From the NCBI GenBank assembly GCA_963734635.1, contig CAVTIA010000004.1:202271-266270 (forward strand): 64,000 nt of DNA, written 5' to 3'. Shown piece by piece: positions 63,498 to 64,000 of this stretch. The stretch is from DATCJA01 sp963734635 (GTDB taxonomy: Bacteria > Acidobacteriota > Vicinamibacteria > Vicinamibacterales > UBA2999). The translations under genes were made by a program, and so were the position numbers. The notes below the pieces were generated by a model. It made no database searches and was not told where the DNA came from. It was given only the letters and a program-made list of their open reading frames with translations. The first letter of the stretch is position 1; every line of letters begins with the position of its first letter.

Positions 63498-63973
63498 ATG
63501 ACATGTCTTCACCGTATCGGGCGCGCACGACTCGTTCACGTTGTGATGGTGAGCTGCATGAGCGGCCTGAGTTCAGCCGTTATCAATGCGGACTGCCCGC
63601 CTGTGACGGTGTCACAAGGGATGGCTTTGCCCACCACTGTTGCCGTATTCAGCGGCATCGTCAGCGACATCGAAGAAAGCGCAGGGGCTGTAGCGCATGT
63701 CGTGACGTTCGATGTGCAGCGTGTGTGGAAAGGAACACTCACCAGGCAAGTGTCGCTCTACCAGTTGAACACTGTTGAGCCGCCATCCCGTTTTCAGCGG
63801 GCGTGCCGTATGTCATCGTCGCCTACCGCCTGCGTCCTGAAGAACGAGAACTGTCCGGGACAATCCAGCGCGCGCCCGCGCTCAGCGTCGCCAGTTGTGT
63901 CAGCAGGACGCTCAAGCAGGCGGAACGCCTCGGTGACTTGCGCGAGCTTGGACCAGGACGACCCCTTCGCTAA
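63498..63973 (+). CDS. Exported netrin/TIMP-like domain protein (one frameshift)
   Basis: This exported protein of about 158 residues has a short hydrophobic N-terminus (LVHVVMVSCMSGLSSAV) and a first mature cysteine near DCPPV. The body has VAVFSGIVSDIEESAGAVAH, VVTFDVQRVWKGTLTRQVSL and, after an indel near 63795, SAGVPYVIVAYRLRP and SVASCVSRTLKQAERLGDLR, ending ELGPGRPLR. This matches the bacterial NTR/TIMP-like pattern (FxGxV...VxFxVxxVWKG...CSRT). Such beta-barrel (OB-fold) domains bind proteins outside the cell; the role here is unknown. The start is tentative. Confidence 0.62.
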
Positions 63974-64000
63974 AGCTCGAATCTTTATCGTTGTGATGGT

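Overview
The window looks like a chromosomal stretch of a high-GC, diderm soil-type bacterium. The best guess is Acidobacteriota, probably class Vicinamibacteria. This is inferred from the mix of Oar-like TonB-dependent receptors with an N-terminal carboxypeptidase-regulatory domain, several DUF6152 proteins, a Tad pilus locus with a sigma-54 activator, and many short interspersed palindromes. No rRNA, tRNA, CRISPR array, phage or transposase gene was recognised. About half of the roughly 58 genes are split by apparent single-base indels: the protein continues without other damage in a second frame, often at a G/C run. This points to an uncorrected draft assembly rather than mass pseudogenisation. 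Split genes are given as one feature with the break position stated.

Layout. 1-6410 (minus): Tad/Flp pilus operon in transcription order flp, cpaA, tadE, cpaB, cpaC, tadG, cpaE, cpaF, with cpaF running off the left edge. 6427-10831: a sigma-54-like promoter, a sigma-54 activator with structured upstream DNA, a PilZ protein, a DUF192 protein, and an unusual protein joining a protein-kinase-like remnant to a TonB C-terminal domain. 10828-12836: two lipoproteins and a beta-barrel. 13467-17845 and 20642-25087: two copies of the same three-gene cassette (TonB-dependent receptor, DUF6152 protein, secreted protein with a PDGKPDL-type N-terminus), separated by an FAD oxidoreductase and a secreted protein.

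25597-27722 (minus): a bicupin translationally coupled to a Pch2/TRIP13-like AAA+ ATPase with a histidine-rich tail. 27860-34692: an iron-type solute-binding protein, two convergent paralogous metallo-beta-lactamase-fold hydrolases, a cytochrome c, a beta-propeller protein with a CX3CH motif, and a dienelactone-hydrolase-fold protein lacking its catalytic residues. 34742-39290: a TPR-LuxR regulator and two flavoprotein oxidoreductases around a small ABM/NIPSNAP-like protein. 39371-41835: more DUF6152 and PDG-family proteins. 42214-44548: an outer-membrane surface antigen coupled to a kinase-fold protein. 44555-47889: DUF3300-DUF2950-DUF1326 operon. 48325-56335: a solute-binding protein, a histidine kinase with a sigma-54 response regulator, a TPR lipoprotein, and a second histidine kinase/response regulator pair. 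56640-63973: DUF6152, two MFS transporters, a SYLF lipid-binding protein, a 2-hydroxyacid dehydrogenase, a CoA-binding protein, a small membrane protein, a GNAT acetyltransferase and a netrin/TIMP-like protein.

Two layers of repeats run through the window. The first is short palindromes (GTCCGGCTTTAGCCGGAC and GGGTCC/GGACCC types). They sit at gene ends, supply stop codons, and in places are read as protein. The second is a larger three-part hairpin element, present three times, with a conserved AGATACTG linker. These, the kinase-TonB fusion and the bicupin/AAA+ pair are the most promising undescribed features.
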